From Pseudonocardiales bacterium (GTDB taxonomy: Bacteria; Actinomycetota; Actinomycetes; Mycobacteriales; Pseudonocardiaceae), in the NCBI GenBank assembly GCA_013695005.1, contig JACDBJ010000107.1:1-8394 (forward strand): a stretch of DNA of 8,394 nt. The letters are read 5' to 3'. A program made the position numbers and the translations under genes. Positions 1 to 5,643 of the stretch are shown piece after piece (position 1 is the stretch's first letter; every line of letters starts with the position of its first letter). The notes below the pieces were generated by a model that saw only the letters and a list, made by a program, of their open reading frames with translations, searched no databases and was not told where the DNA came from.

Positions 1-117
1 GACCTCGCCGACGCCGCGCTCGGCGCACAGCCGCGCGGCCGCGGCGAGAATCTTCAGCCGGTTGCGCGCGGCGTCGGCCCGCTCGCGTGGAGGCGCGCCG
101 CCACCCACGAACGGCAT
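1..117 (-). CDS. TetR/AcrR-family transcriptional regulator, N-terminal fragment (partial)
   Basis: The first 39 residues of a protein read off the left edge from an ATG at 117-115. They run from MPFVGGG through a basic stretch (RERADAARNRLKIL) to AAAARLCAERGVGEV. This is the usual start of a TetR-family DNA-binding domain: a basic arm, helix 1 with the pattern R..IL.AA..L..E.G, then the beginning of helix 2. The recognition helix and the whole ligand-binding domain lie outside the window, so the ligand cannot be guessed. No clear Shine-Dalgarno precedes the ATG; instead a small hairpin (CCGAG-CGA-CTCGG read on the + strand, 119-131) sits directly upstream. The gene is divergent from the rhodanese gene, and the spacer carries two inverted repeats of the size TetR dimers bind, so autoregulation plus control of the neighbour is the natural inference. 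The family call rests only on the N-terminus. Confidence 0.8.
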   Translation of the reverse strand, partial: MPFVGGGAPPRERADAARNRLKILAAAARLCAERGVGEV

Positions 118-131
118 GCCGAGCGACTCGG

Positions 132-160
132 TTGACGAAACGGACTGCGGTCCGTTACCT
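132..160 (+). promoter_or_regulatory. Promoter of the rhodanese gene (TTGACG - 17 nt - TTACCT)
   Basis: TTGACG at 132-137 matches the sigma70 -35 consensus at five of six positions. After exactly 17 nt comes TTACCT (155-160) as a weaker -10. Transcription would start near 167 and give a leader of about 40 nt before the ATG at 208. The first inverted repeat fills the spacer between the two boxes and the second lies just after the predicted start, which is the typical layout of a repressed promoter. The boxes are seen directly; activity is inferred. Confidence 0.6.
139..156. promoter_or_regulatory. Operator 1, inverted repeat for the adjacent TetR regulator
   Basis: An 18-bp inverted repeat, AACGGACTGCGGTCCGTT, has a single mismatched pair (positions 146/149). 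It lies inside the -35/-10 spacer of the rhodanese promoter. Size and symmetry fit a TetR dimer site. Positions 138-154 repeat almost exactly at 172-188. Confidence 0.65.
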
Positions 161-174
161 TCGGAGGACACAAA

Positions 175-188
175 CGGACTGTAGTCCG
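175..188. promoter_or_regulatory. Operator 2, second copy of the inverted repeat
   Basis: CGGACTGTAGTCCG is a 14-bp inverted repeat, perfect except for its central pair. The surrounding AAACGGACTG..GTCCG (172-188) is identical to 138-154 outside the two central bases. The two centres are 34 bp apart, a little over three helical turns, so two dimers could sit on roughly the same face of the DNA. It lies between the predicted transcription start and the ribosome binding site. Confidence 0.65.
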
Positions 189-207
189 AATCATCTGAAG
201 GAGCCAC

Positions 208-549
208 ATGACCACCCTGATCAGCCGTCCGGACCTCGCAGAGGCGATCCTGGCCGACGCCGTGACCGTGATCGACGCCCTCCCTGAGACCTACTACGCC
301 ACCCAGCACCTGCCGGGCGCGCTGAACCTCGTCGAGGATGACGTCGCGACCATGGCGGATCGACTGTTGCCCGACCGCGAGGCTCCCATAGTCGTCTACT
401 GCTCGAACCCCTCGTGCGGCAACAGCCAGGCGGTCGCCAGCAAGCTCGAGCGGCTCGGGTACCGCAGCGTCCGCAAGTACGCCGACGGGATCCAGGACTG
501 GGTGCAGGCCGGGCTGCCGACCGAGTCCGGGCTGCCGGCGCTGCGCTGA
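208..549 (+). CDS. Single-domain rhodanese-like protein (putative sulfurtransferase)
   Basis: A 113-residue protein that is essentially one rhodanese domain. It has the substrate-side motif HLPGALN (34-40), the active-site strand and loop IVVYCSNPSCGNS (61-73) with the presumed persulfide-carrying Cys65, then the helix QAVASKLERLGY and the closing motif YADGIQDWVQAGLPTE (91-106). Rhodanese domains carry sulfur as a cysteine persulfide, from thiosulfate or another donor to thiols or cyanide; the donor and acceptor here are unknown. The loop holds a second cysteine, Cys70, five residues after the first, so a disulfide-based redox or sulfur-sensing role is possible. The start is fixed by GAAGGAG (197-203), 4 nt before ATG. 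No signal peptide or membrane segment is present, so it is probably cytoplasmic. It is divergent from a tetR gene and likely repressed by its product. Family confident, physiological role not. Confidence 0.85.
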   Translation: MTTLISRPDLAEAILADAVTVIDALPETYYATQHLPGALNLVEDDVATMADRLLPDREAPIVVYCSNPSCGNSQAVASKLERLGYRSVRKYADGIQDWVQAGLPTESGLPALR

Positions 550-583
550 GCGGCCGCCGCCGTGCCGGAATGGCGGGGCGGGA

Positions 584-606
584 TGAACGGTGGATGCCGG
601 TAGGTT
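584..606 (+). promoter_or_regulatory. Helicase promoter, resembling the PafBC / RecA-independent DNA-damage type
   Basis: CGGTG (588-592), exactly 8 nt, then TAGGTT (601-606) gives a good TAnnnT -10 only 10 nt before the ATG at 617. The actinobacterial RecA-independent damage promoter has the consensus TTGTCRGTG-N8-TAnnnT. Here five of five bases match on the right half and the -10, with the correct spacing, but the left half (TGAA) is poor. The transcript would have a leader of only a few nucleotides. It is a plausible damage-inducible promoter for a repair helicase, but also short enough to arise by chance. Confidence 0.45.
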
Positions 607-616
607 GACAAGCGCG

Positions 617-2971
617 ATGAGTGCCCTTTTCGAGCTGCCCACGAACACCCCCGCCGCACCCGCGAAGCGCGACGCGGAGGCGCTGTTGGAGGGGCTCAAC
701 CCACAGCAGCGCGAAGCCGTCCGGCACAGCGGCTCGCCGCTGCTCATCGTCGCGGGAGCGGGATCCGGCAAGACCAGGGTGCTCACCCACCGCATCGCCT
801 ACCTGCTGGCCGCGCGGGACGTGAACCCCGGCCAGATCATGGCCATCACCTTCACCAACAAGGCCGCCGCCGAGATGCGCGAGCGGGTGATCAGCCTGGT
901 CGGCGGCCGAGCCAAGATCATGTGGGTGTCGACGTTCCACTCGATGTGCGTGCGGATCCTGCGCCGCGAGTGCCGTCACCTCGGGTTGAAGTCCAGCTTC
1001 TCGATCTACGACGCCGACGACTCGCGACGGCTGGTCGGCCTCGTCGCGCGCGACCTCGACCTCGACCCCAAGCGATACCCCGCCCGCACCCTGGCCGCCC
1101 AGATCTCCAACCTCAAGAACGAGCTGCACACCCAGGCCGACGCCGCGGCGGCCGCCTCCAACGACTTCGAGCGCCGGGTGGCCGAGGTCTACGCGGGCTA
1201 CCAGCAGCGGCTGAGCACCGCCAACGCGCTGGACTTCGACGACCTGATCATGCAGACGGTGTACCTGCTGCAGAGCGCCCCCGAGGTCGCCGAGCACTAC
1301 CGCCGCCGGTTCCGCCACATCCTGGTCGACGAGTACCAGGACACCAACCACGCGCAGTACCTGCTGGTCCGTGAGCTGGCCGGCGCGGAGGTCGACCCGG
1401 ACGCCGTGGTGCCACCTGCCGAGCTGTGCGTGGTGGGCGACGCCGACCAGTCGATCTACGCCTTTCGGGGCGCGAGCATCCGCAACATCGAGGAGTTCGA
1501 GCGGGACTACCCGCACGCCCGCACGATCCTGCTCGAGCAGAACTACCGCTCCACCCAGACCATCCTGTCGGCGGCCAACGCGGTGATCGTGCGGAACCCG
1601 GACCGCCGTGACAAGCGGCTGTGGTCCGAAGCGGGCGCAGGCGAGAAGGTCATCGGCTACGTGGCGGACAACGAGCACGACGAGGCGGCGTTCGTCGCCG
1701 GCGAGATCGACAGGCTGGTCGACGCTGGTAACACCCGCAACAGCGACGTCGCGGTCTTCTACCGGACCAATGCCCAGTCACGGGTGTTCGAGGACGTGTT
1801 CATGCGCGTCGGGATGCCCTACCGGGTCGTCGGTGGTGTGCGGTTCTACGAGCGGCGCGAGGTGCGCGACGCGTTGGCCTACCTGCGCGTGCTGTCCAAC
1901 CCCGAGGACACCGTCAGCCTGCGACGCATCCTCAACGTCCCCAAGCGCGGCATCGGCGACCGCGCCGAGGAGATCGTCGCCTACGTCGCCGACCGGGACC
2001 GGATCTCCTTCGCCGCCGCACTGCGGCTCGCCGCCGAGCACCCGGAGGAGTTCCCGACGCTGGCCAGCCGCAGCCAGCGGTGCATCGCGGGGTTCGTCGA
2101 GCTGCTCGACGGGCTCGGCGAGCTGGTCGACCGCGACGAGGAGGTGCACGAGATCCTCCAGACCCTGATGCACCGCACCGGCTACACCGCCGAGCTCGAG
2201 GCCAGCGACGACCCGCAGGACGCGTCCCGCGTGGAGAACCTCGCCGAGCTGGTCACGGTGGCGCGCGAGTTCGCCGGCGACGCCGCGGTGGCCGTTCCGG
2301 CCGAGGACGGCCTGCCCGAGCCCGGCTCGCTGGCGGCCTTCCTGGAGCGGGTGGCGCTGGTCGCCGACGCGGACTCCATCCCGGACAGCGACCAGGGCGT
2401 GGTCACGCTGATGACGCTGCACACCGCCAAGGGGCTCGAGTTTCCGGTGGTGTTCTGCACCGGCTGGGAAGACGGGGTGTTCCCGCACCTGCGGGCGCTC
2501 GGCGATCCGACCGAGCTGGCCGAGGAGCGACGGCTGGCCTACGTCGGCATCACGCGGGCCAGGGAACGGCTGTACCTGTCACGGGCCGTGGTGCGCTCCG
2601 CGTTCGGGCAGCCGATGACGAATCCGGCGTCCCGGTTCCTCGACGACGTGCCCGTGGAGCTGATCGACTGGCGGTACTCCACCATCGCCGAGCGGCAGGG
2701 CGATCGGTCGGCTCCGATGGGTCGGGTCGGGTTCGGCCGGCGCTCGGGCACCTCCGGCTTCGGTGACCGTGGCAGCTGGAAGCCGCCGTCGACACCCGCC
2801 CCGGCGATCACGCTGGAGGTCGGGGACCGGGTCAACCACGACAAGTACGGCCTGGGCACGGTGACCGCGACCGAGGGCGTCGGGGTGCGCGCTAACGCGA
2901 CGATCGACTTCGGCAGCTCTGGAACCGTGCGGCTGATGCTGATCGGCGGCGTACCGCTGCAGAAGCTCTAG
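617..2971 (+). CDS. uvrD1: ATP-dependent DNA helicase UvrD1/PcrA (superfamily 1A)
   Basis: A 784-residue 3'-5' DNA helicase/translocase of nucleotide excision repair and replication-conflict resolution. All SF1A motifs are intact: Q-motif LNPQQREAV (27-35), Walker A AGAGSGKT (46-53, Lys52), Ia ITFTNKAAAEM (77-87), II VDEYQDT (237-243), III VGDADQSIYAFRG (273-285), IV EQNYRST (307-313), V TLMTLHTAKGLEF (597-609), VI EERRLAYVGITRARERLY (from 636). The tail from about residue 733 (LEVGDRVNHDKYGLGTV) is the Tudor-like domain by which PcrA-type helicases bind RNA polymerase. Length and tail match actinobacterial UvrD1/PcrA and exclude UvrD2 and RecB-like proteins. The ATG at 617 is preferred over an in-frame GTG at 590: homologs begin near here, and the -10 box at 601-606 puts the GTG upstream of the transcription start. 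The ribosome binding site is weak, fitting a near-leaderless mRNA. It converges on the M23 gene with 4 nt between stops. Confidence 0.95.
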   Translation: MSALFELPTNTPAAPAKRDAEALLEGLNPQQREAVRHSGSPLLIVAGAGSGKTRVLTHRIAYLLAARDVNPGQIMAITFTNKAAAEMRERVISLVGGRAKIMWVSTFHSMCVRILRRECRHLGLKSSFSIYDADDSRRLVGLVARDLDLDPKRYPARTLAAQISNLKNELHTQADAAAAASNDFERRVAEVYAGYQQRLSTANALDFDDLIMQTVYLLQSAPEVAEHYRRRFRHILVDEYQDTNHAQYLLVRELAGAEVDPDAVVPPAELCVVGDADQSIYAFRGASIRNIEEFERDYPHARTILLEQNYRSTQTILSAANAVIVRNPDRRDKRLWSEAGAGEKVIGYVADNEHDEAAFVAGEIDRLVDAGNTRNSDVAVFYRTNAQSRVFEDVFMRVGMPYRVVGGVRFYERREVRDALAYLRVLSNPEDTVSLRRILNVPKRGIGDRAEEIVAYVADRDRISFAAALRLAAEHPEEFPTLASRSQRCIAGFVELLDGLGELVDRDEEVHEILQTLMHRTGYTAELEASDDPQDASRVENLAELVTVAREFAGDAAVAVPAEDGLPEPGSLAAFLERVALVADADSIPDSDQGVVTLMTLHTAKGLEFPVVFCTGWEDGVFPHLRALGDPTELAEERRLAYVGITRARERLYLSRAVVRSAFGQPMTNPASRFLDDVPVELIDWRYSTIAERQGDRSAPMGRVGFGRRSGTSGFGDRGSWKPPSTPAPAITLEVGDRVNHDKYGLGTVTATEGVGVRANATIDFGSSGTVRLMLIGGVPLQKL

Positions 2972-2975
2972 CGCC

Positions 2976-3794
2976 TCAGGTCGCGACGCCGCGCGCGGAG
3001 AGCCACGGTTGCGGGTTCATCTTGCGCCCCGCCGCGTCCCACACCTCGAAGTGCAGATGCGGACCGGTGGAGTAGCCCCGGTTGCCCATCTCGGCGATCT
3101 GCTGACCGGCCTTCACGTGCTGGCCGGCTTTCACCAGCGAGCGGTTGAGGTGGCCGTAGACGGTGGTGAAGCCGTCCAGGTGCAGGACGCGGACCCAGAT
3201 GCCGAAGCCGGAGGCAGGGCCGGACTCCACCACGACCCCGTCCTGCACCGCGCGGATCGGCGTACCGATCCGGTTGGCGATGTCGATGCCGTAGTGCGTT
3301 GTGCCCCAGCGGGCGCCATAACCCGAGGTGAAGCTGCCTGCGGCGGGCCGGACGACCTGTCCGGCGGCCAGCACGGCGGCGTCCTTGCTCTTCTTGGCCA
3401 GCTCCTCGCCGACCGCCATCGCCTTGGTCAGGTTCTGGACGTCGACGACGTCGTCCACCTCGTCGAGCGGAAGCATCTCGCTGGTGAGTTGGTCACCGCC
3501 GACGCCGCGCGCCTCGTCGGCCAGTGGGAGCGGGTCGGCGCCGCTGGGGACCAGCGCACCGGCAGAGGTCTTGGCGACATCGGTGTGCCCACCGTCGACG
3601 ACGAACGCGGTCAACGCCTGACCGGCTGCTACGACAGCACCGGCAGCGACCGCTGCGACGGTGGCTCGCCCGCGAAGCGCCGCGGGAGGCGCCGGGATCC
3701 GATGTGCCCCAGGGCGGACGTCCGCGACGACGGGCGCCACGAACTTTCTGCCTGGGGCTGGTCCAGCGCCGCTTGGGGAGCGGTGGCGCGCCAA
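2976..3794 (-). CDS. M23/LytM-family peptidoglycan endopeptidase, membrane-anchored
   Basis: A 272-residue cell-wall metallopeptidase. A basic, Pro-rich N-terminus (1-43) is followed by a single Ala/Val-rich membrane or uncleaved signal segment (about 44-66). Next come an acidic linker with a short helical stretch (about 105-145) and a LytM domain (150-265). The zinc and catalytic residues are present: HYGID (His167, Asp171), YGHL (His215) and GPHLHFE (His246, His248). It should therefore be active, unlike the degenerate LytM activators, and cut peptide stems or cross-links outside the membrane. The start is a TTG at 3794 with GGAAAGG (3807-3801 on the minus strand) 6 nt before it. No in-frame ATG comes before residue 107, which would lose the membrane segment. 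The gene has its own predicted promoter and a structured leader, and lies downstream of the hydrolase on the same strand. An M23 gene beside uvrD1 is a conserved actinobacterial arrangement. Confidence 0.9.
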   Translation of the reverse strand: MARHRSPSGAGPAPGRKFVAPVVADVRPGAHRIPAPPAALRGRATVAAVAAGAVVAAGQALTAFVVDGGHTDVAKTSAGALVPSGADPLPLADEARGVGGDQLTSEMLPLDEVDDVVDVQNLTKAMAVGEELAKKSKDAAVLAAGQVVRPAAGSFTSGYGARWGTTHYGIDIANRIGTPIRAVQDGVVVESGPASGFGIWVRVLHLDGFTTVYGHLNRSLVKAGQHVKAGQQIAEMGNRGYSTGPHLHFEVWDAAGRKMNPQPWLSARGVAT

Positions 3795-3905
3795 GACCTG
3801 CCTTTCCGTTTCGGGTGAACGGTCGCGCTGCCGGGGCTGGGGACCCGGTGAAGCCGATTCGGGGTCGGCTCCATTTCAGCGGCGAGACCGATCTGTGACA
3901 CGGAC
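3795..3905 (-). promoter_or_regulatory. Structured 5' leader of the M23 peptidase gene
   Basis: Between the predicted transcription start (about 3905) and the TTG start lie some 110 nt with three consecutive short hairpins. In + strand coordinates the first is AGCCGA (3852-3857) with TCGGCT (3865-3870), loop 7. The second is CCGGG (3831-3835) with CCCGG (3844-3848). The third is CCGTT (3806-3810) with AACGG (3818-3822), loop 7. The third shares its last two bases with the Shine-Dalgarno GGAAAGG, so its folding could limit ribosome access. The c-di-AMP (ydaO) riboswitch is known before actinobacterial cell-wall hydrolase genes, but its conserved GGGGUGAAUC and GCUAACC blocks are not present. 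I cannot assign the leader to a known class. Confidence 0.45.
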
Positions 3906-3911
3906 CGGGGG

Positions 3912-3941
3912 AAGGTAGCCAAGTGCGCGGTGCTGATGCAA
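3912..3941 (-). promoter_or_regulatory. Predicted promoter of the M23 peptidase gene (TTGCAT - 18 nt - TACCTT)
   Basis: Read on the minus strand, TTGCAT (3941-3936) and TACCTT (3917-3912) are separated by 18 nt. The -35 matches TTGACA at four positions, and the -10 matches TATAAT at three. It lies between the hydrolase stop codon and the M23 start, and would give a leader of about 110 nt. It is the only reasonable sigma70-like pair I saw in the gap. Confidence 0.4.
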
Positions 3942-3988
3942 GTCCGCCACGGGCTCGTCCGGAGCTGCTCTTGACGCCCGTTTGGGCT

Positions 3989-4975
3989 TCAGGAGGCCGG
4001 AGACCGCTCGGCGCGGAGGATGGCCGTCTCGGCGGATGGCTCCTGCGTCTGCGCCCCGACTGGGTGACGCGCATCATCCGAATGGGCGATCGAGCTGGCC
4101 ACCCAGCGCACTGTCCGAGTGTGGATGGGCAGCGAGAAGTGACCCACGTCACTCAGCTCGAGCTCCTCGACGTCCAGGTCGGGATGCCGAAGCCGGGCGT
4201 TGCGCTGCGGGACGATCATCTGATCCAGCCGGCTCCATACGACGAGGAACCGGGTACGGCAGCCAGGGGCCGGTTCGGCGAGCTCGGTGAGCAGCTCCGA
4301 GCCCGGGCGCAGCTGGCGGGCCAAGGCGGTGGGCATCAGGTAGGCGGCCGCCGTGCCGCCGTGCGGACTGCCGAGGGTGACCAGGGTGCCGACCGCGGCG
4401 TCGCCGCCGAGCCGCTGTACGTAGTAGCGCGCGATCAGGCCGCCCAACGAGTGCCCGACCACGTGGATGCGCTCGCAGCCGGTGCGCTCCCGCAGCTCAC
4501 GGACGTGCTTGCCGAGCTCGCGGGCCGCGGCCCGGATGTCGCCGGTGAACGGGCCGTAGTTCACCGCGTGCACAACGCCGAAGCCTCTGCGCCGCAGGGC
4601 CCTGCGGAACACCGCGAACGCCGAGCGGTTGTCCATGATCCCGTGCAGCAGCAGGATCGGGGTGCCGGCGGCCTGGATGTCGATGACGGCGAGGCCGCGC
4701 TGCACCGGCGGCAGCGGGTCGATGCGGTAGTGGCCGTAGGCGTCCTCGGGGCGCAGGTGCTCGCGGAACAGGCCCATCGGGTACAAGGCGAGGCGGCCGG
4801 CGAGCCACGCTGTCTCCACGGCGATCCCACGCAGGCCTGCAGGGCTGCCGAAGGTGCGGAGTGCGTAGCCGGCGGCCTTACCGGCTGCGGCCGCGGCGGG
4901 GCCCGCTCCGCCGGCCTTCGTGGCCAGGCGGGCCAGCCGAACCACACCGGCCGCCATTTCCAGACGGTAAGCCAT
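3989..4975 (-). CDS. Alpha/beta-hydrolase, lipase/esterase-like
   Basis: A 328-residue serine hydrolase of the triacylglycerol-lipase type. The core begins with ILLLHGIMDN (107-116, oxyanion-hole region). The nucleophile elbow VVGHSLGG (172-179) has Ser176, followed by LVTLGSPHGGT (198-208). The acid is probably Asp251 in WSRLDQMIVP and the base His279 in DVGHFSLP, so the catalytic triad is complete. The first ~100 residues are Ala/Gly-rich with amphipathic helices and resemble nothing I can name; there is no obvious cleavable signal peptide. The substrate is unknown: lipase, esterase or acyltransferase all remain possible. The chosen start is ATG 4975, preceded by the G-rich GAGGCGGGG; the frame stays open to a GTG at 5038, which would add 21 residues. 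The gene is divergent from icmB. It lies upstream of the M23 gene on the same strand, but the 194-nt gap with its own promoter argues against tight co-transcription. Confidence 0.85.
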   Translation of the reverse strand: MAYRLEMAAGVVRLARLATKAGGAGPAAAAAGKAAGYALRTFGSPAGLRGIAVETAWLAGRLALYPMGLFREHLRPEDAYGHYRIDPLPPVQRGLAVIDIQAAGTPILLLHGIMDNRSAFAVFRRALRRRGFGVVHAVNYGPFTGDIRAAARELGKHVRELRERTGCERIHVVGHSLGGLIARYYVQRLGGDAAVGTLVTLGSPHGGTAAAYLMPTALARQLRPGSELLTELAEPAPGCRTRFLVVWSRLDQMIVPQRNARLRHPDLDVEELELSDVGHFSLPIHTRTVRWVASSIAHSDDARHPVGAQTQEPSAETAILRAERSPAS

Positions 4976-5072
4976 GACGCCCCGCCTCGCCGGTTTCGTG
5001 CCGCACTCGTGATGCGTCGCGGCGATCACCGAGGGCACGGGTGCATCTGGCGTGTGACCTGTACCGCGACGG

Positions 5073-5102
5073 TCGGCACGGGGTCGGTGCAGGCGCTAGC
5101 GT
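5073..5102 (+). promoter_or_regulatory. Predicted icmB promoter (-10 TAGCGT)
   Basis: TAGCGT (5097-5102) is a typical actinobacterial TAnnnT -10. Transcription would start about 20 nt before the ribosome binding site and GTG. An 18-nt spacer puts TCGGCA (5073-5078) at -35, matching four of six bases. Alternatively GTCGGTG (5083-5089) lies 7 nt before the -10 and resembles the DNA-damage promoter element. The nonamer CTAGCGTCG here (5096-5104) recurs before the membrane-protein gene at 7774-7782. Confidence 0.35.
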
Positions 5103-5131
5103 CGCGGTCAGATCCCAGCGAGGAGGTCGTG

Positions 5132-5539
5132 GTGGGCCAGCGGATTCGGGTCGTGGTCGGCAAGCCGGGACTGGACGGCCACGACCGCGGCGCCAAGGTC
5201 GTCGCCAGGGCGCTGCGCGACGCCGGCATGGAGGTCATCTACACCGGGCTGCACCAGACGCCCGAGCAGATCGTGGCGACCGCATTGCAGGAGGACGCCG
5301 ACGCCATCGGGCTCTCCGTGCTCTCCGGCGCCCACATGACGCTGTTCACCCGGCTCGTCGAGTTGCTCGCCGAGCGCGGGGCGTCCGACGTCGTGGTGTT
5401 CGGTGGCGGGATCATCCCCGAGGAGGACATCGCCAAGCTCGCCGAGATGGGCGTGGCCAAGGTCTTCACGCCGGGCGCCACCACCGCGGAGATCGTCGAC
5501 TGGGTGCGCTCCAACGTCGCCCAGCGTGCCGGCGCCTAG
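5132..5539 (+). CDS. icmB: Stand-alone cobalamin-binding subunit, isobutyryl-CoA mutase small subunit type
   Basis: A 135-residue protein consisting only of the B12-binding Rossmann-like domain of acyl-CoA mutases. The base-off/His-on signature is complete: DGHDRG (15-20) with His17 as lower axial cobalt ligand, SVL (62-64), and the nucleotide-loop FGGGIIPEED (90-99). Length and sequence (IRVVV.KPGLDGHDRGAKV, TGLHQTPEQIV, FTPGATT.EIVDWVR) match the IcmB subunits of Streptomyces, which pair with a separately encoded IcmA to interconvert isobutyryl-CoA and n-butyryl-CoA. The large subunit is not in this window, as usual for this class. Other split mutases, such as the 2-hydroxyisobutyryl-CoA type, have similar small subunits, so the partner is inferred. 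Start: AGGAGG (5121-5126) lies 5 nt before GTG 5132; a GTG at 5129 is only 2 nt away. The frame is open far upstream, but that stretch is antisense to the hydrolase and not protein-like. A strong terminator follows. Confidence 0.88.
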   Translation: MGQRIRVVVGKPGLDGHDRGAKVVARALRDAGMEVIYTGLHQTPEQIVATALQEDADAIGLSVLSGAHMTLFTRLVELLAERGASDVVVFGGGIIPEEDIAKLAEMGVAKVFTPGATTAEIVDWVRSNVAQRAGA

Positions 5540-5551
5540 ACCAACTCATGA

Positions 5552-5581
5552 TCACCGCGACTGGACATCCAGCCGCGGTGA
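5552..5581 (+). terminator. Hairpin terminator after icmB
   Basis: A 30-nt inverted repeat begins 12 nt after the icmB stop. TCACCGCG (5552-5559) pairs with CGCGGTGA (5574-5581), and CTGGA (5561-5565) pairs with TCCAG (5568-5572). One A-C mismatch separates the two stems. That makes 13 pairs, most of them G-C. No T-run follows, as is common for terminators in high-GC actinomycetes. It separates the icmB transcript from sucCD. A protein-binding palindrome is a less likely alternative. Confidence 0.65.
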
Positions 5582-5643
5582 GCGCGGTCGAACGTCCACT
5601 CACGCCGATCACCGCCCGTGGCCGGTGGCGCGCAACCGCCGGA

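Noticed and set aside
605..610. Perfect TTGACA as a -35 box
   Set aside because: No -10-like hexamer lies 16-19 nt downstream, and a start there would fall inside the helicase coding region.
590..616. GTG at 590 as the helicase start
   Set aside because: It adds nine residues not typical of the family and lies upstream of the -10 box at 601-606; ATG 617 fits better.
221..1678. A 485-codon open frame on the minus strand opposite the rhodanese and helicase genes
   Set aside because: It is antisense to two genes with intact family motifs, has a Val/Arg/Gly/His-rich composition typical of a GC-rich mirror frame, and contains no recognisable domain.
3795..3905. ydaO (c-di-AMP) riboswitch before the M23 gene
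   Set aside because: The conserved GGGGUGAAUC and GCUAACC blocks are absent and the leader is short, so only a generic structured leader is reported.
3976..3987. Small hairpin GCCC-GTTT-GGGC after the hydrolase stop as a terminator
   Set aside because: The stem has only four pairs and no T-run; too weak to call.
3923..5131. Long in-frame upstream extension of icmB (would give a 538-residue protein)
   Set aside because: It is exactly antisense to the hydrolase and not domain-like. A good ribosome binding site (AGGAGG) sits 5 nt before GTG 5132, and IcmB family members are about 136 residues.
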